A stretch of DNA of 64,000 bases from Mycolicibacterium sp. 018/SC-01/001 (lineage in GTDB: Bacteria > Actinomycetota > Actinomycetes > Mycobacteriales > Mycobacteriaceae), in assembly GCF_007096635.1 (NCBI RefSeq), contig NZ_VKAA01000001.1:310001-374000 (forward strand). The letters are read 5' to 3'. The notes beneath the pieces were generated by a model, which worked only from the letters and a program-made list of their open reading frames with translations, was not told the origin of the DNA and did no database searches. Shown in pieces: positions 8,844 through 16,669 of the stretch (positions within the stretch are counted from its first letter, which is position 1; every line of letters starts with the position of its first letter). Both the position numbers and the translations under genes were made by a program.

Positions 8844-9958
8844 GCCGTCACCGCCGGCGTGGTGTCGACGCGGTCGTCGATCAGGACCTGGGCGGCGCCG
8901 GGGCGCGCGGTGACGATCGCGTCCTCGCCGATGCCCAGGACGGGGCTGCCGTGTCCGGTCGCGATGGCCTCGATCTCGGGGCCGTTGTCGAGAGTGACCC
9001 GGTAGCGGATGGACGCGCCCTGGTAGCTGGCGACCTCGATACGTCCGGTCCAGTGCTGACCGGCCGGGTGGGGTTCGTTCGGACCGGTGACCAACAGGTC
9101 CTCGGGTCGCAGGCACACGATCGACGGATCGTCGCCGGCCGGGTGGTCGTCACCCGTGCTCACGTCGACGGTGATCGCCGGGAAGTCGGCCAGTCTGAAC
9201 CCGTCGGCGCCGGCGGTGCCGCAGAAGATGTTTCCGATGCCGAGGAAGTCGGCGATGCTCGCGCACGTCGGCTGCTTGTAGATCTGCTCCGGGGTGCCGA
9301 TCTGGACGATGCGGCCCTTCTGCATGAGCGCGATGCGATCGGCGAGCGCGAACGCCTCGATCTGGTCGTGCGTGACGTAGACGGTCGTCAGTCCCAGCCG
9401 CAGCTGCAGTTCGCGCAGCTCCATCCGGAGGCGTTCGCGAAGCCGCGCGTCGAGGTTGGACAGCGGCTCGTCGAGCATCAGCACGCTGGGGCGCATCACC
9501 AGGGACCGGGCCAGCGCCACACGCTGCATCTGGCCACCCGAGAGCAGGCTCGCACCCCGCGACGCGAACTCACCCAACCCGACCAGATCCAGCGCCTCCC
9601 CGACGCGGGTCGCGGTCTCGGCGCGGGACACCTTCTGCATGCGCAGCGAGAAGGCCACGTTCTCGAAGACGGTCTTGTGCGGCCACACCGCGTAGGACTG
9701 GAAGACCATGCCGACGTTGCGTTTGTGCGGCGGCACCGACTTGCCGGTGGCGCTGTCGTGCACCACCCGGTCACCGATGGTGATGCGGCCGACGTTCGGC
9801 GTCTCCAGGCCTGCGATGCAGCGCATCGTGCTGGTCTTGCCGCAGCCCGACTGGCCGAGCAGAACCAGGGATTCGCCGTCGTTGATCTGCAGATCCAGAT
9901 CGCTGACGACCGTGTTGCCCCCGTAGGCGAGGGTGAGGTTCTCGATCGTGACTTTCAT
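8840..9958 (-). CDS. ABC transporter ATP-binding protein (FbpC/PotA-type)
   Basis: A 372-residue ATPase. Walker A is G-Q-S-G-C-G-K-T, the signature is L-S-G-G-Q-M-Q-R, Walker B is V-L-M-L-D-E-P, and the switch His is in 'VYVTHDQIEA'. A C-terminal TOBE-like regulatory domain (about residues 240-370) follows, as in PotA, FbpC and UgpC. The ATG at 9958 is preceded by AAGGAA four bases away; an in-frame ATG at 9970 is possible but places no ribosome site. About 130 bases separate it from prpF upstream, so it may be read from the prpF promoter or have its own. Confidence 0.88.
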   Translation of the reverse strand: MKVTIENLTLAYGGNTVVSDLDLQINDGESLVLLGQSGCGKTSTMRCIAGLETPNVGRITIGDRVVHDSATGKSVPPHKRNVGMVFQSYAVWPHKTVFENVAFSLRMQKVSRAETATRVGEALDLVGLGEFASRGASLLSGGQMQRVALARSLVMRPSVLMLDEPLSNLDARLRERLRMELRELQLRLGLTTVYVTHDQIEAFALADRIALMQKGRIVQIGTPEQIYKQPTCASIADFLGIGNIFCGTAGADGFRLADFPAITVDVSTGDDHPAGDDPSIVCLRPEDLLVTGPNEPHPAGQHWTGRIEVASYQGASIRYRVTLDNGPEIEAIATGHGSPVLGIGEDAIVTARPGAAQVLIDDRVDTTPAVTA

Positions 9959-10088
9959 GACTTCCTTCATCTGCTCGAGGTGACCGCATCCACGGTCGCC
10001 GGTCGGGGGCTGGGCGGGATGGCTCCGGCCGGCGGGCTCGCTGCCAGTATCGGCAGGAAGAGACCCGCAAGTCCGGAGAACGGGCCGA

Positions 10089-11222
10089 TCACGGTGCACC
10101 CGCGAACGCGGCGGCGGTGTCGGCGACGTACAGCTCGGCGGTGGCGATGCGGCGCGCTGCCCGGTGCAGACTGACCGCGTCGACCCTGCCGTCGGGGTGG
10201 CGGGTGTAGGTGGCGTGCACGACCCCCGCGGCCGTGCCGATCCGCAACCGTCCGGGCACCGCGGTGCCGACGTGGCGGGCGACGGTGCTGCCGCCGACCG
10301 TTGCCGCCGCGGCGATGGCGACCGCAGACGTCAGCCCGATCGACGGATGGGGAGCCATCATCGAGACCATGCGGACCGAGACGTCGTAGTCGGCGGCGTC
10401 GACGCACTCCCCTGACGTCGTGCGGTAGGGCAGGGCCGGACTGACGATCCCCACCTTGGGGACCGCATGGGACACCGGATCGTCTGCCCTCGCCAGCCCC
10501 ATCCGCAGGGCGGCCTGCCGGCGCAGCTCGATGAGTACCGGCAGACGCTCGGCCAGACTGTCGTTGCCTTCAGCTCCGGTCATCGCGAAATCGCCGGCGT
10601 CGAACAGCGCCGCCGGTGCGCCGGCGGACACCAGGGTCGCGTCGAAGCGCCGGCCCGCCGCGTCCAGCGCGTCCACCGCGGCGCCGCTGGGCAGCAGCGC
10701 CGCCGCGGACGGAACGACGGCGTCGAACGTGAGCGCGACCGGCACACCCAGGGCCGTCGTCCCGGGCACCGCCGCGGTGCCCTCGGTGGGGATCCGCCCG
10801 TCGGGGGTGTCGATCTCGGCGGTCAGCACCGCGCCCGTGTTCTGGTTGCGCATCCGGACGACCGTGCGCTCGGCAGCGACGGGAACAAGGCCGGACTGCA
10901 GCGCGTACAGGCCGATCGCGGTGGCGCAGTTGCCGCAGTTGCTGCCCCATTCGACGGCGCGGCGGCCGATGGCCACCTGCGCGAACAGATAGTCGATGTC
11001 GATGCCGGGGACGGCGGAGCGGCGGACCACCGCGGCCTTCGACGTCGTCGAACTCCCGCCGCCGACGCCGTCGAGCTGGGCGGGATCGCCCGAGCCGAAG
11101 GCGGAGCTGAGCAGGCGGTCCAGGTCACCGTCCCGACGGACCAGCGGATCGACGTCGACGGCGTTGAACAGCCAGCACTTGCTGGTGCCGCCGCGCATCC
11201 ACGTGCCTCGCAGGGTGAGCAT
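10089..11222 (-). CDS. prpF: PrpF-family isomerase (2-methylaconitate/4-oxalomesaconate type)
   Basis: A 377-residue protein of the PrpF family, built of two diaminopimelate-epimerase-like domains. The start 'RGTWMRGGTSK' is diagnostic, 'WGSNCGNCATAIG' around residue 100 holds the conserved first-domain cysteines, and 'HPSIGLTSAVAIAAA' lies near the C-terminus. Family members isomerise double bonds in tricarboxylates (2-methylaconitate in the methylcitrate cycle, 4-oxalomesaconate in gallate breakdown). No AcnD, PrpC or gallate gene is nearby, so the substrate is open. The ATG at 11222 has GAAAGG about 8 bases upstream. It is transcribed divergently from the LysR gene and precedes the ABC importer on the same strand. 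Confidence 0.85.
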   Translation of the reverse strand: MLTLRGTWMRGGTSKCWLFNAVDVDPLVRRDGDLDRLLSSAFGSGDPAQLDGVGGGSSTTSKAAVVRRSAVPGIDIDYLFAQVAIGRRAVEWGSNCGNCATAIGLYALQSGLVPVAAERTVVRMRNQNTGAVLTAEIDTPDGRIPTEGTAAVPGTTALGVPVALTFDAVVPSAAALLPSGAAVDALDAAGRRFDATLVSAGAPAALFDAGDFAMTGAEGNDSLAERLPVLIELRRQAALRMGLARADDPVSHAVPKVGIVSPALPYRTTSGECVDAADYDVSVRMVSMMAPHPSIGLTSAVAIAAAATVGGSTVARHVGTAVPGRLRIGTAAGVVHATYTRHPDGRVDAVSLHRAARRIATAELYVADTAAAFAGAP

Positions 11223-11338
11223 GTGACGACCTTTCGTCAGTGCGTGATACCGGTCACGTTTGGCCGGTGATTCGAGGATGCGACACAGCCAGCCTCTAGG
11301 ACAATCTCGGAAAACTCGATATGCCTTAAGTTGAGCTA

Positions 11339-11344
11339 TAGGCT
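11339..11344 (+). promoter_or_regulatory. Putative -10 box (TAGGCT) for a leaderless LysR transcript
   Basis: TAGGCT fits the mycobacterial TANNNT -10 consensus and ends 7 bases before the ATG at 11352, so transcription would begin at or next to the start codon. No ribosome site precedes the ATG. A GCCT-N13-AGGC inverted repeat (11323-11343) overlaps it and could be the autoregulatory LysR site. Confidence 0.5.
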
Positions 11345-11351
11345 CGGTGGC

Positions 11352-12266
11352 ATGAGTGACCTGGACCCGCGACGCCTCCTGCTCCTCGTCGACGTGGTGC
11401 GGGCGGGCTCGCTGACCGCGGCGGCGACGCGGCTGAGCTACACCACCTCGGCCATCTCCCAGCAGATCGCCAAGCTGGAAGCCGAAGCGGGACAACCACT
11501 TCTGGAGCGGCATGCGCGCGGAGTGCGGCTCACCGAGGCCGGCGGCGCACTGATCAGGCGGGCGGAGCGGATCGAACTGCAGCTGCGGGCGGCCCGCAGC
11601 GAGCTCGACGACATCGCCGGGCTGCGGTCCGGGACGGTCCGCCTCGGCACGTTTCCCACCGCCGGCGCCGGCCTGCTGCCCCGGGTGGTGAAGGATTTCA
11701 AATCCCGCCACCCCGCCGTCTCCCTGACCGTGCGCAGTTCCCGCTTCGCCGCGCTGCGCGCGATGCTCGACGCCCGCGAGATCGAGCTCTCACTGCTGTG
11801 GGACTACCACTGGGCACCGGTCGCCGACACCGACCTCGTGGTCCGGGAGCTGATCGTCGACCCGCCGATGCTGCTGGTGTCGGCCAACCACCGCTATGCC
11901 CGGCGGTCGTCGATCGACATGACCGAGCTCGCCGAGGAGCAGTGGATCACCCGGGAGGACACCCATCCGGTCGGGGAGGCTCTCGAACGTGCCTGCAGTG
12001 CAGCGGGTTTCAGTCCATCGGTGGCGTTCGCGGCAAACGACTACCAGGAGGCGCAGGCGATGGTGGCCATCGACCTGGGGGTGTCGATGGCACCACGGCT
12101 GGCGCTGTCCAACCTGCGTGACGACGTCCGCGTGGTCGCGTTGCGGGGTGCACCGGCGCGCCGAATCCTGTTGGCCCACTTGGCCGAACACCGCCTCACG
12201 CCGGCGGAGTCCAAGCTGTCCGACACGTTCGTCGCCGTCGCGGGGTCGGGCCTCAGCGCTTTCTGA
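11352..12266 (+). CDS. LysR-family transcriptional regulator
   Basis: A 304-residue LysR regulator. The winged helix-turn-helix fills residues 4-62 ('LLLLVDVVRAGSLTAAATRL', 'AISQQIAKLEAE'), and a type 2 periplasmic-binding effector domain fills about residues 90-295. It is divergent from prpF with a 129-base shared intergenic region, the classic layout for a LysR activator that senses a substrate or intermediate of the adjacent pathway. The first Met of the longer reading (TTG at 11331) is less likely than the ATG at 11352, which sits 7 bases after a -10 box. The 3' end overlaps the convergent flavoprotein gene by 14 bases. Confidence 0.87.
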   Translation: MSDLDPRRLLLLVDVVRAGSLTAAATRLSYTTSAISQQIAKLEAEAGQPLLERHARGVRLTEAGGALIRRAERIELQLRAARSELDDIAGLRSGTVRLGTFPTAGAGLLPRVVKDFKSRHPAVSLTVRSSRFAALRAMLDAREIELSLLWDYHWAPVADTDLVVRELIVDPPMLLVSANHRYARRSSIDMTELAEEQWITREDTHPVGEALERACSAAGFSPSVAFAANDYQEAQAMVAIDLGVSMAPRLALSNLRDDVRVVALRGAPARRILLAHLAEHRLTPAESKLSDTFVAVAGSGLSAF

Positions 12267-13353
12267 CCCCCCGATAGATTCCCCGCGCCACGATCATGCG
12301 CATCAGCACCCGCTCGAACGTCCACGCCGGGAAGCGGAACGCGCGGCCGTTGGGTGCGAACACCTCGAGGCCGTCCGGTTGGATACCGAGGACCGATCCC
12401 CACCGCCGCGTCGGCGGTCTGTACTCACGGAGCTCGCCGCCGTCGAAGAACGCGCGCACGTTGCGGGCCAGCAGCCCGTCGGCGCGGTTGCGCGCCGAGC
12501 TGCGCAGCGGGTCGGTGGCTGCGACGTCGCCGATCGCGAACACCTCCGGATGTCCGGGCACCTGCAGTGTCGGTGTCACCCGCACGAACCCGTGCTCGTC
12601 GAGCAGCTCGGCCGGCAGCCAGCCGGTGTTGGGCGTGACCCGCCCGATCGCCCACAGCACCGCGTCCGCCGTCGCCGGCGATTGTCCGGTGCTCCAGTGC
12701 ACGGGACCGGTCGTCAGATCCGCCGGGGCATCTCGCACGTCGGCCCGGTGACCGGGGTGCAGCCCGACACCGGCGTCGGTGAGCCTGCGCCGCACCGTCA
12801 TCCAGGTTCTCGGGTGATGCCCGGCGAGCGCACGCTCCCCCGGGTAGTACAGGTCCACCTGCTTGTCCGGCCAGGTGGTGGCGATCTGCGCGGCGCTGCT
12901 GACCGCGGCAGCGCCACCGCCGACGACGATCACCGATCGAGCTGCGGCGATCCGCTCGTGCGGCGCGCGCAGTCCCGCATCGACGTCGTCGGGGTCCTGC
13001 AGCGCCGGGGTGCGCCAGAACCCGTTCGTCACGCCGGTGGCGACGACGAGCGCGTCGTACGGTACCTGCTGGATTTCTCCATCGGCGAGTTGGACAGTGA
13101 CGCAGCGTGATTCGAGATCAACCTCGGCGAGGGTGCCGTGCACGGTCTCGACGCGGTCGAGGGCGCGGAAGCGGCGGTAAGGGATCCAGTTGTGGCGCGC
13201 CCATTCATCGGGCCGGGCGAGCCGCCAGCCGAGTTCCTGACCGCTGACCAAACCTGGCTTGCTGCAGATCCCGGTGACCTGAGTGTGGCGGGCGAGCTTC
13301 ATCGCGGTGAGCACGCCGGTGTCGCCGAGACCGGCGACCACCACGCGCTTCAT
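12253..13353 (-). CDS. FAD/NAD(P)-dependent oxidoreductase (NDH-2/AIF-like)
   Basis: A 366-residue two-Rossmann flavoprotein. The FAD-binding motif is G-L-G-D-T-G at residues 8-13, the NAD(P) motif is 'VIVVGGGAAAVSSA' around residue 150, and 'VFAIGDVAATDPLRS' closes the FAD site. Family members include type II NADH dehydrogenases and apoptosis-inducing-factor-like quinone reductases. The first glycine motif is slightly degenerate (G-x-G-x-T-G rather than G-x-G-x-x-G-A). No membrane helix is present. The ATG overlaps the stop of the DUF1295 gene (ATGA), placing it last in a three-gene block whose partners are membrane-bound or secreted. Confidence 0.82.
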   Translation of the reverse strand: MKRVVVAGLGDTGVLTAMKLARHTQVTGICSKPGLVSGQELGWRLARPDEWARHNWIPYRRFRALDRVETVHGTLAEVDLESRCVTVQLADGEIQQVPYDALVVATGVTNGFWRTPALQDPDDVDAGLRAPHERIAAARSVIVVGGGAAAVSSAAQIATTWPDKQVDLYYPGERALAGHHPRTWMTVRRRLTDAGVGLHPGHRADVRDAPADLTTGPVHWSTGQSPATADAVLWAIGRVTPNTGWLPAELLDEHGFVRVTPTLQVPGHPEVFAIGDVAATDPLRSSARNRADGLLARNVRAFFDGGELREYRPPTRRWGSVLGIQPDGLEVFAPNGRAFRFPAWTFERVLMRMIVARGIYRGVRKR

Positions 13354-14222
13354 GTGCGCACCTTCGCCGGCGGGCGGGGGACGAAGCGCGACACACGGTC
13401 GATGACCGCCCGGTAGTCCGGCCGTCGCTCGAGGCTGCGCTCCTCCATCATCGGGATGCTCGCGCCGAGGAACATCGCGAGCATCGCCGCCGCGCCGGCG
13501 AACAGCCACCATGCCGTCGGCCAGGCCGCAATACCGAAGAGCGCCAGCGCGAACCAGAACCCGAACTCACCGAAATAATTCGGATGCCGCGACCACGCCC
13601 ACAGCCCGCGGTCCATCACCTGACCGGGCCGCCGTTCACGGACGAAGCGGTGCATCTGCGCATCGGCGGTGAATTCGAGTGCCACTGCGCCCATCCCGAG
13701 CACGAAGGCGACCACGCTGAGCCATGCGAGCCCCGGGTCGGGCGTCGTCACCGCGACGTAGACCGGCACCATGCCGAGGAACACCTGCAGTGTCGGGATC
13801 AGATGAATGGCCACCAGATCGACCACGGACTCCCAGCGTCCGGCCCGCTCGCGGAACATCGGATAGCGCCAATCCTCATGGTGCAGACCGGGAAACGCGT
13901 AGACCCAGTTGCCGGTGAGGCGCACCGCCCACACCACCACCAGCACGGCCAACAGCCACGAGCGCAGCGTGTCGCCATCGCCCTGACTCCACCAGTAGAA
14001 CAGCAGCAGGGGCGGGATCACGCTCCAATAGGCGTCGTAGAAACTGGAATTGCCGTAGGCCCGGCTGAACGCGAACACCACCAGAGTGGCCAGTACATCG
14101 GCGATCAACGTGTCCAGCCACAGGCGACCGGTGCCGGGTCCCCACAACAGCCACGCCGCGGCCACGGCGACGGCCAGCACGTAGGCGAGCGTGACGATCG
14201 ACAGCGAGCGCGCCTTGCTCAT
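13350..14222 (-). CDS. DUF1295 membrane protein (steroid 5-alpha-reductase/ICMT-like)
   Basis: A 290-residue integral membrane protein with about seven hydrophobic segments. It carries the family hallmark 'GLWAWSRHPNYFGEF' at about residues 200-215. This segment resembles the cofactor-binding region of steroid 5-alpha-reductases and isoprenylcysteine methyltransferases; family substrates are not established. I chose the ATG at 14222, which follows GGTGA at a good distance; a GTG at 14231 would overlap the preceding stop as GTGA and is an alternative. Middle gene of the block with glutaminyl cyclotransferase and the flavoprotein, which could supply electrons to a reductase of this fold (inference). 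Confidence 0.82.
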   Translation of the reverse strand: MSKARSLSIVTLAYVLAVAVAAAWLLWGPGTGRLWLDTLIADVLATLVVFAFSRAYGNSSFYDAYWSVIPPLLLFYWWSQGDGDTLRSWLLAVLVVVWAVRLTGNWVYAFPGLHHEDWRYPMFRERAGRWESVVDLVAIHLIPTLQVFLGMVPVYVAVTTPDPGLAWLSVVAFVLGMGAVALEFTADAQMHRFVRERRPGQVMDRGLWAWSRHPNYFGEFGFWFALALFGIAAWPTAWWLFAGAAAMLAMFLGASIPMMEERSLERRPDYRAVIDRVSRFVPRPPAKVRT

Positions 14223-14227
14223 CGCGG

Positions 14228-15031
14228 TCACCCGAGCCTGACCCGGAACGTCGTGGGCCAGTACTTGCCGGTCAGCAGGAACTCGTCACCGGCGACGTGG
14301 GCGATGCCGTTGAGCACCTGCGCGGTCGGCGGGATACCGCGGGCACGTAATCCACTCGCGTCGACCACCAGGTCCACCACACCGGTGGCCGGATCGATCC
14401 GCACGATCTGGTCGGTGGGCCAGACGTTCGCCCACACCCGGTCACCCACGCACTCGAGCTCGTTGAGCCCGGTGATCGGACGTCCGTCCCGGGTGACGTC
14501 GACCCCGCCCGTCTCGGTCAGATCGTCCGGGCTCTGGAACGTCAGCCGGTTGGTGCCGTCGCTGCGGATCAACCGGTCGCCGTCCCGGCAGAGCCCCCAG
14601 CCCTGCGGTCGCAGCGGGACCTCCCGGATCGGCGTCAACGTGGCTCGGTCCCATTCGACGGCCACCCCGTCGGTGTAGGTGAGCTGCCAGATGCGGTCCC
14701 CGACCACGGTGACGCCTTCGCCGAAGTAGCGGCCGGGCATGTCGACGGTCTTGCGGACGGCGCCGGTGTTCGGGTCGAGTTCGCGCAATTGCGACGTGCC
14801 GACCTCACCGGTGCCCTCGTAGAGCACGCCGTCGTCGATCTCGAAGCCCTCGGTGAATGCCATCGGGTCGTGCGGCATCTCCCCCAGCACGACGGGCTCG
14901 ATCACCGGCACCGCAGCGCTCCCCGGAGGCGCCCCGGGTTCAGGCCGGGGCTCGGCGTGCGCGCCCGGCACCACGGTGGCGACGGCCAGCATCGCCAGTG
15001 CGATGCTCGCCCACTTCTGCCGTCTGGTCAT
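14228..15031 (-). CDS. Secreted glutaminyl-peptide cyclotransferase
   Basis: A 267-residue exported beta-propeller enzyme of the plant/papaya-type glutamine cyclotransferase family. A Sec signal peptide (residues 1-26, ending A-H-A) is followed by the characteristic 'FTEGFEIDDGVLYEGTG', 'YFGEGVTVVGDRIWQLTY', 'LNELECVGDRVWANVW' and 'LNGIAHV' blades. The enzyme turns N-terminal Gln into pyroglutamate, protecting exported proteins from aminopeptidases. The ATG at 15031 lies 6 bases after TAGAAC on the minus strand, a likely leaderless start, and the promoter overlaps that of the divergent dehydrogenase. The stop lies 5 bases from the DUF1295 start. Confidence 0.88.
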   Translation of the reverse strand: MTRRQKWASIALAMLAVATVVPGAHAEPRPEPGAPPGSAAVPVIEPVVLGEMPHDPMAFTEGFEIDDGVLYEGTGEVGTSQLRELDPNTGAVRKTVDMPGRYFGEGVTVVGDRIWQLTYTDGVAVEWDRATLTPIREVPLRPQGWGLCRDGDRLIRSDGTNRLTFQSPDDLTETGGVDVTRDGRPITGLNELECVGDRVWANVWPTDQIVRIDPATGVVDLVVDASGLRARGIPPTAQVLNGIAHVAGDEFLLTGKYWPTTFRVRLG

Positions 15032-15037
15032 ACCGCT

Positions 15038-15047
15038 GTTCTACCGT
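15038..15047. promoter_or_regulatory. Overlapping divergent -10 boxes (bidirectional promoter)
   Basis: The ten bases GTTCTACCGT hold TACCGT on the plus strand (15042-15047) and TAGAAC on the minus strand (15043-15038); they share the central TA. On the minus strand the box ends 6 bases before the cyclotransferase ATG. On the plus strand it ends 6 bases before an ATG at 15054. Confidence 0.55.
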
Positions 15048-15053
15048 GCAACG

Positions 15054-15065
15054 ATGGGCCGATGA
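15054..15065 (+). other. Possible leaderless mini-ORF Met-Gly-Arg overlapping the next start
   Basis: The predicted plus-strand transcription start falls on an ATG at 15054 that reads ATG-GGC-CGA-TGA. Its TGA overlaps the ATG of the dehydrogenase at 15062 as ATGA. Such an arrangement could couple translation of the dehydrogenase to a leaderless ribosome. Direct reading of the bases; function is inference. Confidence 0.35.
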
Positions 15066-16222
15066 AAGCGGTCACCTGTGTGCACGGTTCCCTCGACGTC
15101 ATCGACGCCCCCGAGCCCGTCCCCGCCGACGGCCAGCTGGTGCTCGAGGTGTTGCGCTGCGGCATCTGCGGATCGGACCTGCACGCCAAGGACCATGCCG
15201 ACGAACTGACCGAGGTGATGGCCGAGGGCGGCTACACCGACTTCATGCGCGGGGACACCCCGGTGGTGATGGGTCACGAGTTCTGCGGCGTGGTCGCCGA
15301 CCGCGGCCGCAAGGTGGGCAAGCAGTTGGCGCCGGGCACCACCGTGGTGTCGTTCCCGCTGCTGCGGGCCTCAGGCGGCGTTCACCTGACCGGACTGTCC
15401 CCGCTGGCGCCGGGGGCCTACGCCGAGCGGGTGCTGGCCGAGGCCGCGATGACGTTCGCCGTGCCCAACGGGCTGGACCCGGCGACGGCGGCGCTGACCG
15501 AGCCGATGGCGGTGGCCTATCACGCGGTGCGGCGCAGCGAGATCGCCACCAAGGACGTCGCGATCGTGCTGGGATGCGGACCCGTCGGGCTCGCCGTGAT
15601 CTGCCACCTCAAGACGCTCGGCGTCCGCACGATCGTCGCGAGCGACTTCTCTCCCGGCCGGAGGGCGCTGGCCGCCCGGTGCGGTGCCGACGTGGTCGTC
15701 GATCCGGCCGCTGACTCGCCCTATGAGGCGGTGCCCGCCAAGCAGCGGGGCATGACCGAGCTCCCCGCGCTGTACGAGCTGGGCATGAGCTCGATGGAGA
15801 AGCTCCGCAAGGTGCCCGGCTGGTCGCACGTCTACCGGCTGGCCGACCGCCTCGGCGGGACGGCGCCCAAGCGGCCGGTGATCTTCGAGTGCGTCGGGGT
15901 GCCCGGCATGATCGACGGGGTCATCGGGGCCGCGCCGCTGGCGTCGCGGATCGTCGTGGTCGGCGTGTGCATGGGCGACGACAAGATCCGGCCCGCGATG
16001 GCGATCGGCAAGGAGGTCGACATCCGGTTCGCCTTCGGCTACACGCCGCTGGAGTTCCGCGACACGTTGCACATGCTGGCCGACGGCAAGCTCGACGCCT
16101 CGGCTCTGGTGACCGGGACCGTGGGCCTCGGCGGGGTGGCCGCGGCCTTCGACGCGCTCGGCGATCCCGAGACGCACGCCAAGATCCTCATCGACCCCGC
16201 CAGCTCCGCCGTCACCGCCTAG
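15062..16222 (+). CDS. Zinc-binding medium-chain alcohol dehydrogenase
   Basis: A 386-residue medium-chain dehydrogenase. The catalytic zinc motif is 'CGICGSDLHAKDH' around residues 34-46 with 'GHEFCGVV', and the NAD-binding glycine motif is 'LGCGPVGLAVI'. The usual four-Cys structural zinc lobe after GHE is missing. Instead a longer loop is found, and there is an extra helical insertion of about 45 residues ('ALYELGMSSMEKLRKVPG') in the coenzyme domain. This layout belongs to a distinct mycobacterial subgroup with unknown substrate. The gene ends with a TAG shared as CTAG with the convergent cupin gene. Confidence 0.82.
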   Translation: MKAVTCVHGSLDVIDAPEPVPADGQLVLEVLRCGICGSDLHAKDHADELTEVMAEGGYTDFMRGDTPVVMGHEFCGVVADRGRKVGKQLAPGTTVVSFPLLRASGGVHLTGLSPLAPGAYAERVLAEAAMTFAVPNGLDPATAALTEPMAVAYHAVRRSEIATKDVAIVLGCGPVGLAVICHLKTLGVRTIVASDFSPGRRALAARCGADVVVDPAADSPYEAVPAKQRGMTELPALYELGMSSMEKLRKVPGWSHVYRLADRLGGTAPKRPVIFECVGVPGMIDGVIGAAPLASRIVVVGVCMGDDKIRPAMAIGKEVDIRFAFGYTPLEFRDTLHMLADGKLDASALVTGTVGLGGVAAAFDALGDPETHAKILIDPASSAVTA

Positions 16223-16653
16223 AGGGCGAGTGCCGCGTTCGCCGAGTCGAGGTGCTCGACGGTGGTGAACACCAGGTCCGTGTCACCTACGTTCTCGATG
16301 TCGTGCAGCAGGAATTCGCCTGCGGCGAAACGGAAGTGGCGGGTTTCGCCGGCGTCGTATGACACGTCGCGGGTGGTGCCGTCGGCGGTGTGCTGCCGGC
16401 TGCGCCCGGCGTTGACCGCGGTCCAGAAGTAGTCCAGGACGTGGCGGTGCGCATGCCAGCGCTCACCCGGTGCGAGCCGGATCTCCCAGACCCGGACGCG
16501 GTCGTTCTCGCTGAGCAGCCGCGAGCCGACATGTCCGTCGTGCGAGTGCTCGTTGAACTCGGCGCGCAGGTCGTCGGTCCAGCCCTCGAAGTCAGTGCCC
16601 ACCACCGTCCCTGCGAGCGGGGCGTCGGTCAAGAAGTCACGGGTGCTCGTCAT
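16219..16653 (-). CDS. Small cupin-domain protein
   Basis: A 144-residue single-domain cupin. The N-terminal metal-binding half-motif is seen as 'APGERWHAHRHVLDYFW' (two His, then downstream aromatic residues), and the second motif contains 'GETRHFRFAAGEFLLHDIENVGDT'. The sequence resembles BauB-like cupins linked to catabolic operons; whether it is a dioxygenase, isomerase or sensor is unknown. A strong ribosome site AAGGAGA lies 6 bases before the ATG at 16653. Last gene of the seven-gene import and hydroxylation operon; it follows the monooxygenase by 16 bases and shares a CTAG stop overlap with the convergent dehydrogenase. Confidence 0.78.
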   Translation of the reverse strand: MTSTRDFLTDAPLAGTVVGTDFEGWTDDLRAEFNEHSHDGHVGSRLLSENDRVRVWEIRLAPGERWHAHRHVLDYFWTAVNAGRSRQHTADGTTRDVSYDAGETRHFRFAAGEFLLHDIENVGDTDLVFTTVEHLDSANAALAL

Positions 16654-16669
16654 CTGATGTCTCCTTGAT

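Noticed and set aside
11323..11343. GCCT-N13-AGGC as a firm LysR binding site
   Set aside because: The arms are only 4 bases and do not show a clear T-N11-A core; mentioned as possible but not listed on its own.
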